Positions 18,480 to 30,083 of a stretch of 64,000 bases of DNA are shown piece by piece. Below the pieces are notes generated by a model, which saw nothing but the letters and a program-made list of their open reading frames with translations, was not told the origin of the DNA and searched no databases. The position numbers were made by a program, and so were the translations under genes. Each line of letters starts with the position of its first letter. Position 1 is the stretch's first letter. Source of the stretch: Gammaproteobacteria bacterium (lineage in GTDB: Bacteria; Pseudomonadota; Gammaproteobacteria; Steroidobacterales; Steroidobacteraceae); NCBI GenBank assembly GCA_025359205.1, contig JANYHD010000023.1:1-64000 (forward strand), written 5' to 3'.

Positions 18480-19271
18480 ATGTCCCTCGCAATGACTACC
18501 GCAGCCCTGCAGCAGCTGCCGCTCTGGAGCGAGGGCGCGATCGACGGCGCCTGGCGCGTACGGCGCAGCCGACGCGCCCGCCGGCTGGGCGTGCGTGTCT
18601 TTCGCGACGGCACGGTGGAGATCGTCGTGCCGCCGGGTGCGGGCGCGCGCGCCGTGTCGGGCTTTGTCGCGCGGCACCGCGACTGGATCGAACGTCATCG
18701 CCAGCGCGCGCCGCACGCAGACTTTGCCTTCCCGCCCGAACGCATTGAGCTGCCGGCGAGCGGCGAAAGCTGGGCTTGTCAGGTGGTGCCGCCGGGCGCG
18801 CCGGGCGCACCGCGCGTACGGCGCGGACCCCTGGTGCGCGCGCTTGCCACGAGCGCAGCAGGCGGCGTTCTCGAACTGCGTGGCGACACGGATGATTCGA
18901 CGCTGCGCACGGCCTTGCTCGAATGGCTGTGCGAGCGTGCCGCGTCGGCCCTCGAGCCACAGCTTGCCGCACTGGCGGATGGCTGCGGCGCGAGCTACCG
19001 ACGCCTGCAGATCCGCCGCCAGCGCACACGCTGGGGCAGTTGCTCGGCGCGCGGTACCATCAGCCTGAACTGCTGCCTGCTGTTTCACCGCCCGGCCGTG
19101 GTTCGCTACCTGCTGGTGCACGAACTTTGCCACCTGACGCACATGAATCACTCAGCGCGTTTCTGGCGGCTGGTCGAGTGCCACGATCCGCATTGGCGCG
19201 AGCACGATCGCGAGCTGGCAGCGGGATGGAGCCAGGTGCCCGGGTGGGTGCTGCGGACGCTGCGGGCCTGA
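18480..19271 (+). CDS. YgjP-type zinc metallopeptidase (M48-like, DUF45)
   Basis: Cytosolic predicted metallopeptidase (about 263 aa) of the YgjP/DUF45 family. The zinc motif HExxH appears as LLVHELCHLTHMNHSARFW, with the downstream His-x-x-x-F-W typical of this family; RQRTRWGSCSARGTISLN is the conserved segment before it. The N-terminal part (RRSRRARRLGVRVFRDGTVEIVVPP) is the usual beta-rich lead-in. The exact start is unclear: ATG codons at 18480 and 18492 are both possible, and neither has a convincing ribosome binding site. The substrate is unknown in the family. Confidence 0.85.
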   Translation: MSLAMTTAALQQLPLWSEGAIDGAWRVRRSRRARRLGVRVFRDGTVEIVVPPGAGARAVSGFVARHRDWIERHRQRAPHADFAFPPERIELPASGESWACQVVPPGAPGAPRVRRGPLVRALATSAAGGVLELRGDTDDSTLRTALLEWLCERAASALEPQLAALADGCGASYRRLQIRRQRTRWGSCSARGTISLNCCLLFHRPAVVRYLLVHELCHLTHMNHSARFWRLVECHDPHWREHDRELAAGWSQVPGWVLRTLRA

Positions 19272-19313
19272 TGGTCGCTGATTTGAGGTCGTTGCAATGA
19301 ACGGAGCTTGCGC

Positions 19314-20177
19314 TTGAACCCACAAGACCCGCCTGGTGAGCATCTCGGCAGCGTCGACCTGCGCGATGAGCCCGTGCACTGGAACCTCGGGGATTCGCTG
19401 TCCTATGGGCAATACCTGCACCTCGATCTGCTGCTCGCGGCGCAGCGGCCGCTGACGAGCGAGCACAACGAGATGCTGTTCATCATCGTTCACCAGGTCT
19501 CGGAGCTGTGGATGCGCCTGCTGCGCCACGAGCTCTCGGCGGTCATGGACTGCGTGCGCCGCGATGAGCTGGCTGCTTCCTTCAAGATGTTCAGCCGCAT
19601 TGATCACGTGCAGGGTCAGCTGCTCGCCGTCTGGGACGTGCTGTCGACGATGACGCCATTCGACTACTCGGCCTTCCGCAACGCGCTGGGCCGCTCATCG
19701 GGCTTCCAGTCGCTGCAATACCGACTGATCGAGTTCATGCTCGGCAACAAGAACGCCGACACGATCAAGGTGCACCAACGCGAGCCGCAGGCATTTGCGA
19801 TGCTCGAGAACGCGCTGCGCGCGCCGAGCCTCTACGACGAAGTGCTGCGATTGCTCTCACGCCGCGGGCGCGAGGTGCCGCAGGAACTGCTGGCGCGCGA
19901 TTTCTCGCTGCCCTATGAGGCGAACAAGCTGGTCACTGCAGCCTGGCTCAGTGTTTACCTCAACGCCGAGAAGGACTGGGACCTCTACGAGCTCGGCGAA
20001 CATCTGGTCGACCTGGATCACCGCTTCCAGCTCTGGCGCTTCCAGCACATGAAGACCGTCGAGCGGATCATCGGCTACAAGCCCGGTACCGGCGGCACGG
20101 CCGGCGTGGCCTACCTGGCCAAGGCGCTGCGCCTCAGGTTCTTTCCGGAACTGTGGGAAGCGCGGAACTCGATGTAG
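19314..20177 (+). CDS. kynA: Tryptophan 2,3-dioxygenase
   Basis: Heme enzyme (287 aa from this start) opening the indole ring of tryptophan to N-formylkynurenine, first step of the kynurenine pathway. Family landmarks are LSYGQYLHLDLLL, EMLFIIVHQVSELWMRLLRH, SGFQSLQYRLIEFMLGNK, DLDHRFQLWRFQHMKTVER with the heme-ligand His, and the GTGGTAGVAYL loop. The TTG at 19314 is preferred because GGAG (19303-19306) is 7 nt upstream; a TTG at 19308 would be too close. A six-codon ORF starting ATG at 19297 ends in a TGA that overlaps this TTG. The last 44 bp overlap the convergent msrQ gene. No other kynurenine-pathway gene is nearby. Confidence 0.95.
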   Translation: MNPQDPPGEHLGSVDLRDEPVHWNLGDSLSYGQYLHLDLLLAAQRPLTSEHNEMLFIIVHQVSELWMRLLRHELSAVMDCVRRDELAASFKMFSRIDHVQGQLLAVWDVLSTMTPFDYSAFRNALGRSSGFQSLQYRLIEFMLGNKNADTIKVHQREPQAFAMLENALRAPSLYDEVLRLLSRRGREVPQELLARDFSLPYEANKLVTAAWLSVYLNAEKDWDLYELGEHLVDLDHRFQLWRFQHMKTVERIIGYKPGTGGTAGVAYLAKALRLRFFPELWEARNSM

Positions 20178-20814
20178 TGCCTCGTTGCTGAGTGGTGCGG
20201 CGCTGCCGCCACCAGCGCCAACCCAGCAGCACGGCCGCCAGGCCTGCGTAGAGCAACGGCTCGCGGATGTCCTTTTTCACCTGCCACCAGTAGTGCCAGA
20301 CGCCGAGCGCCGTGACCACGTAGATCAGCCGGTGGAGTCGCTGCCAGCGGCGCCCGAGGCGCCGCATCCAACCGTTGGTCGAGGTGACGGCCAGCGCGAG
20401 CAGCATCAGGAGGGCCGCGAATCCCAGCGTGATGTATGGCCGCTTCACCAGGTCGGCAGCAATCGCGTGTCCGTCGAAACCCTGAAACGGCCCCACGTAC
20501 ACGAGGAAATGCAGCAGCGCGTAACTGCAGGCAAACACGCCGAGCATGCGCCGCAGCCGCAACAGTTGCGCATTGCCGGTGAGCGCTCGGAGTGGTGACA
20601 CGCACAAGGTGATGAGCAGCAGGTTGAGTGCACTGTGGCCGAAGATGCCGAGCATGCGCCGCACCGGATCGGCTCCCAGGCCAGGCACCGGTAAATTCGT
20701 CGCGGCCATGGCGTTGGCGACGCCTGCCACCACCCATGCCAGTGGCACCAGGCAGGCGAGGAACAACGCCGGCTTGTAGATATAGCGATAACGCTTGTCG
20801 GTACTGTGGCTCAT
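20134..20814 (-). CDS. msrQ: Heme-binding membrane subunit of protein-methionine-sulfoxide reductase
   Basis: MsrQ (YedZ) family inner-membrane cytochrome b-like protein (226 aa) that feeds quinol electrons to periplasmic MsrP, repairing oxidised methionines in envelope proteins. About six hydrophobic helices are visible; heme-ligand His candidates lie in LLHFLVYVGPF, in MRRLGRRWQRLHRLIY and in LGVWHYWWQVK, the last two being family hallmarks. It lies 24 bp downstream of msrP on the same strand, so the two form an operon. Its 3' end overlaps the convergent tryptophan dioxygenase gene by 44 bp. Confidence 0.95.
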   Translation of the reverse strand: MSHSTDKRYRYIYKPALFLACLVPLAWVVAGVANAMAATNLPVPGLGADPVRRMLGIFGHSALNLLLITLCVSPLRALTGNAQLLRLRRMLGVFACSYALLHFLVYVGPFQGFDGHAIAADLVKRPYITLGFAALLMLLALAVTSTNGWMRRLGRRWQRLHRLIYVVTALGVWHYWWQVKKDIREPLLYAGLAAVLLGWRWWRQRRTTQQRGTTSSSALPTVPERT

Positions 20815-20838
20815 GGCTGCAAGTGGAGCGGACAGGGC

Positions 20839-21810
20839 CTAGTAGCTGCGGCGCAGGTCGAGGCCCCGGTACAGGCCTGCGACCTGCTCAGCATAGCCAT
20901 TGAACAACTCGGTCGGGCGACGCGGAGCGAACAGGCCGGCGCCGATGCGCCGCTCGGTCGCCTGGCTCCAGCGCGGGTGATCGACCATGGGGTTGACGTT
21001 GGCGTAGAAACCATACTCACCGGGCGACGCAGCCGGCCAGGATGTGAGTGGTTGGCGCTCGGTAAAGCGTATCCGCACGATCGATTTGCCGCTTTTGAAC
21101 CCGTATTTCCACGGCAGGTGCACGCGCAGCGGGGCGCCGTTCTGGTTTGGCAATTCGCGCCCGTATACGCCCACCACCATCAGTGCCAGCGGATTCATGG
21201 CTTCATCGATGCGCAGGCCCTCGACGTAGGGCCAGTCGAGCACCGCGCGCTGTTGCCCGGGCATCTGCCGCGGGTCGAGCAGCGTCGTGAACTCGACGTA
21301 TTTCGCCCGTGAGTTGGGCCGGAAACGCGCCAGCAGGTCGGCCAGTGGAAAGCCGACCCAGGGGATGACCATCGACCAGCCTTCGACGCAGCGATGACGA
21401 TAGATCCGCTCCTCGAGCGGGTGAGGCTTGAGGATGTCCTCGAGGTGAAACGTGCCGGTGACCTCGGCTTCGCCGGCTATGGTGAGGCTCCAGGGGCGGG
21501 TGCGGAGCGATCCGGCGTTGGCGGCCGGATCAGATTTGTCCAGGCCAAACTCGTAGAAATTGTTGTAGCCCGTGATTTCCTCGTAGCTATTCGAGCGGTC
21601 CGTGACCGCATAGCGGGGATTAGGGGTATAGCGCAACGCAGCCGGGCCCGGCGCAACATTTGGTGCAGCGCTGGCTGCGCGGCCAGGCGCGGGCAGCAGG
21701 GAGGCCGTGGCCAGGCCCAGCCCGCTGGCGAGCAGCCCGCGGCGCATATGGAAATAGCGCTCGGCGGTAATCTCCGAAGGGCGGACTGCAGGTAGCTTGA
21801 GATCGCGCAT
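20839..21810 (-). CDS. msrP: Periplasmic molybdopterin protein-methionine-sulfoxide reductase, catalytic subunit
   Basis: MsrP (YedY) catalytic subunit (323 aa, usual length), a molybdenum enzyme exported folded by the Tat system. The Tat signal is visible as [20 protein letters not shown] near residues 21-40. The molybdenum-ligand Cys is in [19 protein letters not shown] near residue 145, and LNWYGREL-like family text appears as [17 protein letters not shown]. The ATG at 21810 precedes a typical long N-region ([14 protein letters not shown]). msrQ follows after 24 bp. The 86-bp gap upstream, shared with the end of the HAD gene, must contain the promoter, but no strong sigma-70 hexamers stand out. 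Confidence 0.95.
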   Translation of the reverse strand: MRDLKLPAVRPSEITAERYFHMRRGLLASGLGLATASLLPAPGRAASAAPNVAPGPAALRYTPNPRYAVTDRSNSYEEITGYNNFYEFGLDKSDPAANAGSLRTRPWSLTIAGEAEVTGTFHLEDILKPHPLEERIYRHRCVEGWSMVIPWVGFPLADLLARFRPNSRAKYVEFTTLLDPRQMPGQQRAVLDWPYVEGLRIDEAMNPLALMVVGVYGRELPNQNGAPLRVHLPWKYGFKSGKSIVRIRFTERQPLTSWPAASPGEYGFYANVNPMVDHPRWSQATERRIGAGLFAPRRPTELFNGYAEQVAGLYRGLDLRRSY

Positions 21811-21896
21811 GGGATTGAACCAAACACCAGGGTAAGAAACCGGGCCGGCATCGCGCAGACCACTGTCACCCCTATATCGTCACGGCCTGCTAAAGG

Positions 21897-22592
21897 TTAC
21901 AGACCCGCTGCCGCGGCCAAAGTGCCCACATCACCGGGCGACGACCAGATCACCGCACGCACGGAGGGCAGATCCTGCAGGTCCTGTGGCCGGCCATTGA
22001 CGTAGGTGCCGGCGCTCACCAGTCGCAGGTGGTCAAGATCGGCACGGCTGTTGCCGTAGGCGTGCGCGAGCAGCGGTTGGTGCTCGGACAGCAGCAGGCG
22101 CACGCAGCGGGTCTTCTCCGCGCCGCGCCGGTTGGCCGAGGCCAGCGCGCCGTCGAGGGTTCCGTCCTTTTGCCAGCGCACTTCACTGCAGATGCATTCG
22201 TCAAAGCCCAGCGCGGTTGCGATCATCGGCACGTACAGATCCGGACTCGCCGACAACAGCACCAGGTGCGCCTGCGCGCGCCGGTGCGCCGCGATGCAGG
22301 TGATTGCCTCAGCGTACAGACCCGTGCGGAGCACTTGCTGCGTAAAGCGTGCGGCCCAACCATCGAGCTCGGCGCGTGTCAGGCCGCCCAGCGTAAGGTG
22401 GATGACCGCGCCTTTGAGCGCACCACGGTCGCGGCCGGCAGTGAAATATCTCAGCAGCGACGCCAGGCACAGCGGCAAGCGCCACCAGCGCTGCGGATGG
22501 CGCAGCAGGTAGCCGCGGATGAACGGCCACAGCGTGTCGTGGCGCGTGATCGTGCCATCGAGGTCGAAGATGGCCAGCGTGCTTTCGGCCAC
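21897..22592 (-). CDS. HAD-superfamily phosphatase (HAD-IB, PSP-like)
   Basis: Cytosolic HAD hydrolase (231 aa) of subfamily IB, related to phosphoserine phosphatase and CicA-like proteins. Motif I is FDLDGTITRHD (two Asp nucleophile/acid), motif II LLSASPDLYV, motif III Lys in GAEKTRCVR and motif IV YGNSRADLDHL. An alpha-helical cap lies between motifs I and II. It begins only 11 bp after the aconitase stop codon, so it is probably co-transcribed with acnA; the physiological substrate is unknown. Confidence 0.9.
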   Translation of the reverse strand: MAESTLAIFDLDGTITRHDTLWPFIRGYLLRHPQRWWRLPLCLASLLRYFTAGRDRGALKGAVIHLTLGGLTRAELDGWAARFTQQVLRTGLYAEAITCIAAHRRAQAHLVLLSASPDLYVPMIATALGFDECICSEVRWQKDGTLDGALASANRRGAEKTRCVRLLLSEHQPLLAHAYGNSRADLDHLRLVSAGTYVNGRPQDLQDLPSVRAVIWSSPGDVGTLAAAAGL

Positions 22593-22603
22593 CGGCGCCC
22601 GGC

Positions 22604-25297
<2,694 letters not shown>

Positions 25298-25345
25298 AGT
25301 GCCTCCGTAACGCCGCCGGTCAATGTTATCGGCCGCGGCCGCATA

Positions 25346-26437
25346 TTATAGAGTCTCTTCGATCGCACCGCCGCCGAGACAGCGCGCGCCGGCGTACAGC
25401 GCCGCAGTCTGGCCCGGCGTCACCGCCCACTGCGGCATTTCGAACTGGATGAGCACGCTGCCGTCGGCCTGCGGCGTGACGCGCGCTGCCTGGTCCGGTT
25501 GCCGGTAACGGGTCTTCACGCCCGCCACGAATGCGGCGAGCGGCGGCTCGATCAGCCAATTGACCACGCCGGTGCGCAGCGCTGCCGTGGTCACGGAGCC
25601 ACGTTCGCGCGCGGGCACCACGACCAGCGCATTGCGCCCGGTGTCCTTGTGCGCGACGTACCAGGGATCGCCGCTCCCGCCACGCACGCCGCCAATCTCG
25701 AGGCCGCCGCGCTGGCCGAGCGTATAGAAGTGCAGGCCGCGGTGCGTGCCGAGCCGTCGGCCGTCGGTGGTCTCAATCGGGCCCGGATCCTGCGGCAGGT
25801 AGGCAGCCAGGAATTGGGCGAACGGCCGTTCACCGATGAAGCAGATGCCCGTGCTGTCGGGCTTGTTGAACACAGGCAGGCCCGCACGCTGCGCCTGCGC
25901 GCGCACTTCGGCCTTGGGGAGCGAACCGATGGGAAACTGCACCTGCGCAAAGCGCGCGCGCTCCACGCCGCACAGAAAATAGGACTGGTCCTTGCCCGCA
26001 TCTGCCCCGCGCAGCAGCACCGGGCCGCTCGCTTGCTGTTCGAGCTGCGCATAGTGGCCGGTGGCGAAGCACTGCGCACCCAGTCGCTGCGCGTAGTGCA
26101 GGCACACGCCGAATTTGATCTCGCGGTTGCACAGCACGTCCGGATTCGGCGTGCGCCCGCGCCGGTATTCGTCCAGGAATTCCGCGAACACCCGTTGGCG
26201 GTATTCAGGCTCGAAGCTGACCCGGTGTAGCACGATGCCGAGCTCGCGCGCCGCGGTGCGCGCGTCCTGGTAGTCCTGGGCGTTGTTGCAATAGGCGTCC
26301 TCGTCGTCCCAGTTGCTCATGTACAGGCCGTGCACTTCGTGGCCGGCTTCGATCAGGCGCAGTGCAGCCACGGCCGAGTCGACGCCGCCGGACATGCCAA
26401 CGACGATGCGCGTGCCAGTTGCGGCGCCCATATTCAT
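25346..26437 (-). CDS. mnmA: tRNA-specific 2-thiouridylase MnmA
   Basis: Sulfurtransferase (363 aa) that makes 2-thiouridine at the wobble base of Lys, Glu and Gln tRNAs. The PP-loop ATP motif GMSGGVDSAVAA lies near residue 14, DVLCNREIKFG contains the catalytic Cys near 105, and the second catalytic Cys is in DSTGICFIGER near 200. The start could be the ATG at 26437 or the one at 26431. A TATACT hexamer lies just upstream of the ATG on the coding strand, raising the possibility of a very short leader. It sits between a DUF7931-like gene and acnA, all on the minus strand. Confidence 0.96.
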   Translation of the reverse strand: MNMGAATGTRIVVGMSGGVDSAVAALRLIEAGHEVHGLYMSNWDDEDAYCNNAQDYQDARTAARELGIVLHRVSFEPEYRQRVFAEFLDEYRRGRTPNPDVLCNREIKFGVCLHYAQRLGAQCFATGHYAQLEQQASGPVLLRGADAGKDQSYFLCGVERARFAQVQFPIGSLPKAEVRAQAQRAGLPVFNKPDSTGICFIGERPFAQFLAAYLPQDPGPIETTDGRRLGTHRGLHFYTLGQRGGLEIGGVRGGSGDPWYVAHKDTGRNALVVVPARERGSVTTAALRTGVVNWLIEPPLAAFVAGVKTRYRQPDQAARVTPQADGSVLIQFEMPQWAVTPGQTAALYAGARCLGGGAIEETL

Positions 26438-26480
26438 GGCACCAAGTATAAAGGCGGGCCGCCCGGGCGCGCTCTGGCCG

Positions 26481-27071
26481 CTACTGCATGCGTGCGGCGC
26501 GGCGGTGGTGCTGGTCGTGGCTGGCGAGCCAGGCGGCGTCGAATTCCTGCAGGTACTGGCGCGCCACCGGCGGGCTGTTCACGGCAGCAATCCCGTCCCA
26601 GCGGTCGGCCCGCATCCGGTAGACGATGCCGCGGTCGTCCGAGACGCAATAGGAAGCGGTCAGGTGTTGGAACTGCGGCACGAGGATGCGCAGCTCCAGG
26701 TAACTGGTAAGCCGCCGCGCCATGGACATGAAGCGGCTGCCCGAGCCCGTGTGGCGCGTGTGATCACGCAGCAGCACGCGCACCTTGGCAAAACTGTGGC
26801 TCAACACGAAGCGCTTGATGACCTCGATCACCTTCGGATCATCGTAGAGCTGCGGCTCGAGGTCGGGCGTGAAGATCGAGATCAGCCGCTGTCCGGTGGC
26901 AATGACTGCGGCGGTGGTCTGGCGTACGTCCGACAGGCTGGTCAGTACCTGCAATTCGTCGGCGGCCGGCATCGGCATCGCGAGGATCACCGGCTGTGCC
27001 GGACGCTCGGCGGCCGCGAGGCTTTCGAGCCATGCTTCGGTGGTTGAACGCTGCTTGTCCGACTTGGCCAC
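26481..27071 (-). CDS. DUF7931-like conserved protein
   Basis: Conserved protein of about 196 residues with no assigned role. It resembles proteins often found beside purB or mnmA in gammaproteobacteria and now grouped as DUF7931; this is from recollection of sequence features (ISIFTPDLEPQLYDDP, LRDHTRHTGSGSRFM, DDRGIVYRMRADRWDG) and not from a search. The DRGIVYR stretch and the overall alternation of short strands and helices suggest a PLD-like or related alpha/beta fold, which is only a guess. A GTG at 27071 is taken as start because AAGG lies about 10 nt upstream; longer readings run antisense to purB. It lies between purB and mnmA. Confidence 0.75.
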   Translation of the reverse strand: MAKSDKQRSTTEAWLESLAAAERPAQPVILAMPMPAADELQVLTSLSDVRQTTAAVIATGQRLISIFTPDLEPQLYDDPKVIEVIKRFVLSHSFAKVRVLLRDHTRHTGSGSRFMSMARRLTSYLELRILVPQFQHLTASYCVSDDRGIVYRMRADRWDGIAAVNSPPVARQYLQEFDAAWLASHDQHHRRAARMQ

Positions 27072-27201
27072 GCCGTTTGCCTTAAATCCAAGGGTGTAGG
27101 CACAGGCATGGTATGGAGCGGGCGCGCGCAGGCGAGTCGATCGGATCACGCTCCGCGGGCGCGGCAATGTGACGGAGGCCGCAGTTCGGGCCGGCAGCAG
27201 C

Positions 27202-28575
27202 TTATTCGGGCAGGTCGAGCGCCAGTTCGGCGGCCAGGCCGACGTAATCGGCGGGGCCGAGCGCGGCGAGCCGCGCGCGTTCGGCAGCGGGCAACGGCAG
27301 CCCCGCGACGAACTGGCGCATGGCGGCGGCGTCGATCGCCGCGCCGCGCGTGAATTCCTTGAGCAGCTCGTAGCCATCGGGCACACCGTGCGCGCGCAGC
27401 ACGGTCTGGATCGCCTCGCCGAGCACTTCCCAGGCCTGGTCGAGCTCGCGCGCGCAGCGTCCGGCATCTGCGGCCAGCTTGCCAAGGCCAAGCTGCAGCG
27501 CGCGCCAGGCGATCAGCGTGTGCGCATGCGCGACGCCGACATTGCGCAGTACAGTTGAATCGGTGAGGTCGCGCTGCCAGCGCGACACGGGCAGTTTGTC
27601 GGCGAAGTGCCGCCACAGCGCATTGGCGACGCCGAGGTTCCCCTCGGCGTTCTCGAAGTCGATCGGATTGACTTTATGCGGCATGGTCGAGGAACCGACC
27701 TCTCCGGCCACGGCGCGCTGGCGCAGGTAGCCAAGAGAAATATATCCCCAGGTGTCGCGGCACAGATCGATGAGTATGACGTTGATGGCGGCGACGGCAT
27801 CGGCGTACTCGCCGATCCAGTCGTGCGGTTCGATCTGCGTCGTGTAGGCATTCCACTCGAGCTCCTGGCTGCCGACGAAGCGCGCACTGATGGCGCGCCA
27901 GTCTGCCTCCGGTAGTGCGGCCTGGTGCGCGTTGTAGTTGCCAACCGCGCCATTCCACTTGCCCAGGATCGCCACGGCCTGCAGCCGCGCGCGTGCGCGC
28001 TTTAGCCGCGCGGCGACGTTCGCATATTCCTTGCCCAGCGTGGTCGGGCTCGCACTCTGGCCATGAGTGCGCGCGAGCATCGCGACGCGCGCGTGCTCGC
28101 GCGCAAAGCCGCGCAGCACGGCGATGATCTGCGCGAGCTCGGGCAGCAGCACCTGCGCGCGCGCGCGGGCGAGGAGCCGCGCGTAGCTGAGGTTGTTGAT
28201 GTCCTCGGAGGTGCAGCCAAAGTGCACCAGCTCGAGCGTGGCCGGCGATGCGCCGGCCGCTTGCAGCTCCTGGCGCACGAAATACTCGACCGCCTTGACG
28301 TCATGCTTGATGAGCGCCTCAATGGCCTTAACCGCCTCCGTTGCCTGCGGTCCCGGATCGCGCGCCAGCGCTTTGGCGCGCGCGGCCACCGCGGCCGGCA
28401 GCGCAGCGCCCGCGAGCTGCGGCACGGCGGTGGTCAGATCCAGCAGCCAGAGGGCTTCGACGCGGATGCGCTCGCGTATCAAGCCTGCTTCGCCGAACAA
28501 TGCGCGCAGCGGCTCGGCCGCCGCAGCGTAGCGCCCGTCAACGGGTGATATGGCCAGCAGGCGGGATTGGTCCAT
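27202..28575 (-). CDS. purB: Adenylosuccinate lyase
   Basis: Purine biosynthesis enzyme (457 aa, matching E. coli PurB) that splits SAICAR and adenylosuccinate, releasing fumarate. The superfamily signature is GSSTMPHKVNPIDFENAEG near residues 290-310; the catalytic region TSEDINNLSY and ARTHGQSASPTTLGKE are present. The ATG at 28575 gives the standard start MDQSRLLAISPVDGRY; an upstream in-frame ATG at 28632 adds unrelated residues. It is divergent from fumC with 74 bp between them, so two fumarate-linked enzymes of the same superfamily sit back to back. Confidence 0.97.
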   Translation of the reverse strand: MDQSRLLAISPVDGRYAAAAEPLRALFGEAGLIRERIRVEALWLLDLTTAVPQLAGAALPAAVAARAKALARDPGPQATEAVKAIEALIKHDVKAVEYFVRQELQAAGASPATLELVHFGCTSEDINNLSYARLLARARAQVLLPELAQIIAVLRGFAREHARVAMLARTHGQSASPTTLGKEYANVAARLKRARARLQAVAILGKWNGAVGNYNAHQAALPEADWRAISARFVGSQELEWNAYTTQIEPHDWIGEYADAVAAINVILIDLCRDTWGYISLGYLRQRAVAGEVGSSTMPHKVNPIDFENAEGNLGVANALWRHFADKLPVSRWQRDLTDSTVLRNVGVAHAHTLIAWRALQLGLGKLAADAGRCARELDQAWEVLGEAIQTVLRAHGVPDGYELLKEFTRGAAIDAAAMRQFVAGLPLPAAERARLAALGPADYVGLAAELALDLPE

Positions 28576-28649
28576 GCAGCAGGCAACACTCGCGGTTAGA
28601 ATGCGAGAGTGTAGCGCGTTTTGCCGGATCACCGGAGGGTCGGAGCGTC

Positions 28650-30053
28650 ATGGGATCGAAGGGATTCAGGCTGGAACGCGACAGCATGGGCGAATTGCGG
28701 GTACCGGCCGACGCGCTGTGGGGCGCCCAGACCCAGCGCGCGGTCAACAACTTTCCGGTCAGCGGCCGCACGCTGCCGCGCGCCTTCATTCGCGCGCTGG
28801 CCCTGATCAAGCAGGCCGCTGCGCAGGCCAATGCTGAACTCGGCCTGCTCGAACCGCGGCTCGCAACGGCCATCAGCGCCGCCGCGGCCGCGGTGGCCGC
28901 CGGCGCTCACGATGCGCAGTTCCCCGTTGATGTCTTTCAAACAGGCTCGGGCACCAGCAGCAATATGAACGCGAACGAGGTCATCGCGCACCTCGCCGCA
29001 GGCAACGCCCCCGACGTGCATCCCAACGATCACGTCAACATGGGTCAGAGCAGCAACGACGCGATCCCGACCGCCATTCACGTCAGCGCGGCTTTGCTGG
29101 TGCGCGAATCGCTCCTGCCGGCGCTCGAGCACCTGGCCGCCGTGATCGCAGGCCGCGAGGCGGACACGGCTGCCATCGTCAAGACCGGACGCACGCATCT
29201 CATGGACGCGATGCCGGTCACGCTCGCACAGGAGCTGTCGGGCTGGCGCACGCAGATCGAAAACGGCGCGGCGCGCGTGCGCGCAGTCGAGCCGCGCCTG
29301 TTGTGCCTCGCGCAGGGCGGTACCGCCGTCGGCACGGGCATCAATGCCGATCCGCGCTTCGGCGGCGCATTCTGCCGCGCACTCAGTGCTCTCGTGGGCA
29401 TCAACTTCCAGCCCAACCGCAACTACTTCGAATCGCTGTCGGCGCAGGACGCCGCCGTGGAACTTTCCGGCCAGCTCAAGGTGATCGCTGTCAGCGTGAT
29501 GAAAGTCGCGAACGACCTGCGCTGGATGAACAGTGGTCCGCTGGCGGGTTTGGGCGAGATTGCGCTGCCAGCGCTCCAGCCCGGCAGCAGCATCATGCCC
29601 GGCAAGGTCAATCCCGTGATCCCCGAGGCGGCCGCGATGGTCGCGGCCGAAGTCATCGGCAACGACGCTGCCATCACCATTGCCGGCCAGTCCGGCAATT
29701 TCCAGCTCAACGTCATGTTGCCGCTGATTGCCTGGAACCTGCTCGAGAGCATTCGCCTGCTGGCGAATGTCACACGGCTGCTGGCCGATAGTGCCATCGC
29801 GGGCTTCACCGTCAATCGCGCGCGGGTCGCCGAGGCGCTCGAGCGCAACCCGATCCTGGTCACGGCGCTCAATCCGGTCATTGGCTATGAGAAGGGCGCG
29901 GCCATCGCCAAGCGCGCCTACGCCGAAGGCAAGCCGATCCGCGAGGTGGCGGCTGCCATGACCGACCTGCCGCCGTCCGAGCTCGCGAAACTTCTCGATC
30001 CCGCGGCGCTCGCCCAGGGCGGCATCAAGGGCGGGACCAGCGGCGGCGGCTAG
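28650..30053 (+). CDS. fumC: Fumarate hydratase class II
   Basis: Iron-independent fumarase (467 aa) of the aspartase/fumarase superfamily, catalysing fumarate to malate in the TCA cycle. The superfamily signature GSSIMPGKVNPVIPEAAAM lies near residues 315-333; SGTSSNMNANEVIA and KTGRTHLMDAMPVTLAQE are also present. The ATG at 28650 is preceded by CGGAGGG and CGGAGCG, acceptable ribosome binding sites; longer readings would be antisense to purB. A Nudix gene follows after 30 bp. Confidence 0.97.
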   Translation: MGSKGFRLERDSMGELRVPADALWGAQTQRAVNNFPVSGRTLPRAFIRALALIKQAAAQANAELGLLEPRLATAISAAAAAVAAGAHDAQFPVDVFQTGSGTSSNMNANEVIAHLAAGNAPDVHPNDHVNMGQSSNDAIPTAIHVSAALLVRESLLPALEHLAAVIAGREADTAAIVKTGRTHLMDAMPVTLAQELSGWRTQIENGAARVRAVEPRLLCLAQGGTAVGTGINADPRFGGAFCRALSALVGINFQPNRNYFESLSAQDAAVELSGQLKVIAVSVMKVANDLRWMNSGPLAGLGEIALPALQPGSSIMPGKVNPVIPEAAAMVAAEVIGNDAAITIAGQSGNFQLNVMLPLIAWNLLESIRLLANVTRLLADSAIAGFTVNRARVAEALERNPILVTALNPVIGYEKGAAIAKRAYAEGKPIREVAAAMTDLPPSELAKLLDPAALAQGGIKGGTSGGG

Positions 30054-30083
30054 GGCCGCTGCCAGCGCCGCTGCTGAGTGCGC

